A stretch of 35,261 nt of DNA from assembly GCF_002198715.1 (NCBI RefSeq), contig NZ_MWLK01000005.1:26254-61514 (forward strand), written 5' to 3'. Under the pieces are notes generated by a model. That model saw nothing but the letters and a program-made list of their open reading frames with translations, did not search any database and was not told the origin of the DNA. Both the position numbers and the translations under genes were made by a program. This DNA is from Rhodomicrobium sp. R_RK_3 (GTDB lineage: Bacteria > Pseudomonadota > Alphaproteobacteria > Rhizobiales > Rhodomicrobiaceae). Of this stretch, positions 35,148 through 35,261 are shown piece by piece (positions within the stretch are counted from its first letter, which is position 1; the number at the start of each line of letters is the position of its first letter).

Positions 35148-35261
35148 ACGATAGGGATTACCCCCTCACCCCAACCCTCTCCCCATGGAGACCTTTGCGT
35201 ATCGAAGGTCCTCTCCCCGTCGTCCCGGACGGCCGTCAGGCCGAGCCGGGACCCAATCATA
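35148..35261 (+). repeat. Second copy of the composite repeat, right end cut by window
   Basis: It opens with an inverted end motif, GGGATTACCCCCTCACCCC, then CCCTCTCCCC and GGAGACCTTTGC, the full form of the left arm whose outer part is missing at position 1. Bases 35175-35261 equal bases 3-89 with one mismatch (A at 35185, T at 13). The element runs off the window. Confidence 0.85.

Overview
The window is a GC-rich chromosomal segment from an alphaproteobacterium, most likely of the order Hyphomicrobiales (Rhizobiales). The evidence is the gene content and order: ahcY next to a DivL-type kinase with tyrosine in place of the phospho-accepting histidine, then a TsaE-AmgK fusion, MurU, the alpha-type addB-addA pair and trxA. 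An RpoH-type promoter of the alphaproteobacterial form in front of dnaK agrees. I cannot name the genus. Nearly all of it is housekeeping DNA with little intergenic space. I see no tRNA, rRNA, CRISPR array, phage gene or intact transposase.

Layout. 1-440: palindromic intergenic repeats. 441-1900: a minus-strand group of a MerR regulator, a carboxymuconolactone decarboxylase-family protein and an antibiotic-biosynthesis-monooxygenase-domain protein, read from a promoter with the 19-bp spacer and central palindrome typical of MerR control. 2040-3340: a small lipoprotein, a small unknown protein and a 570-bp gene-poor stretch with an orphan terminator-like hairpin. 3340-4095: a FolM-like short-chain reductase. 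4103-5852 (minus): mtnA plus a class II aldolase, overlapping by 20 bp, a pair that suggests cleavage of methylthio- or 5-deoxy-pentulose phosphate in salvage of SAM by-products. 6017-10015: a BaiN/HI0933-type flavoprotein, a DUF1674 (SDHAF4-like) protein, htpX and rsmB. 10117-16102 (minus): purH, pyrF, dnaJ, a small unknown gene and dnaK. 16293-19075: alkB converging on a large membrane protein with DUF805, TIR-like and FHA domains. 19383-25338: ahcY (with a candidate operator and promoter), divL, and tsaE-amgK. 25574-33885: murU, addB, addA and trxA, followed by a secreted protein of unknown function. 34937-35261: more of the repeats seen at the left end.

How the genes work together. MtnA with the aldolase and AhcY both handle products of S-adenosylmethionine use. 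AmgK and MurU form the recycling route from MurNAc to UDP-MurNAc. AddB and AddA form the double-strand-break resection machine, and RsmB and TsaE modify rRNA and tRNA. DnaK, DnaJ and HtpX belong to protein quality control, and DivL to cell-cycle control.

The most unusual structure is in the addB-addA operon. A 557-bp block of palindromic repeats lies between the two genes, bordered by a 12-bp direct repeat that contains the ATGA start-stop overlap. The block carries an unbroken 190-codon frame that starts on the addB stop (ATGA) and stops on the addA start (ATGA), so the coupled layout is kept. It also holds a diverged second copy of the addB 3' end. The same repeat family lies at both ends of the window, where an 87-bp direct repeat with one mismatch is found. 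Second in interest is the DUF805/TIR-like/FHA membrane protein.
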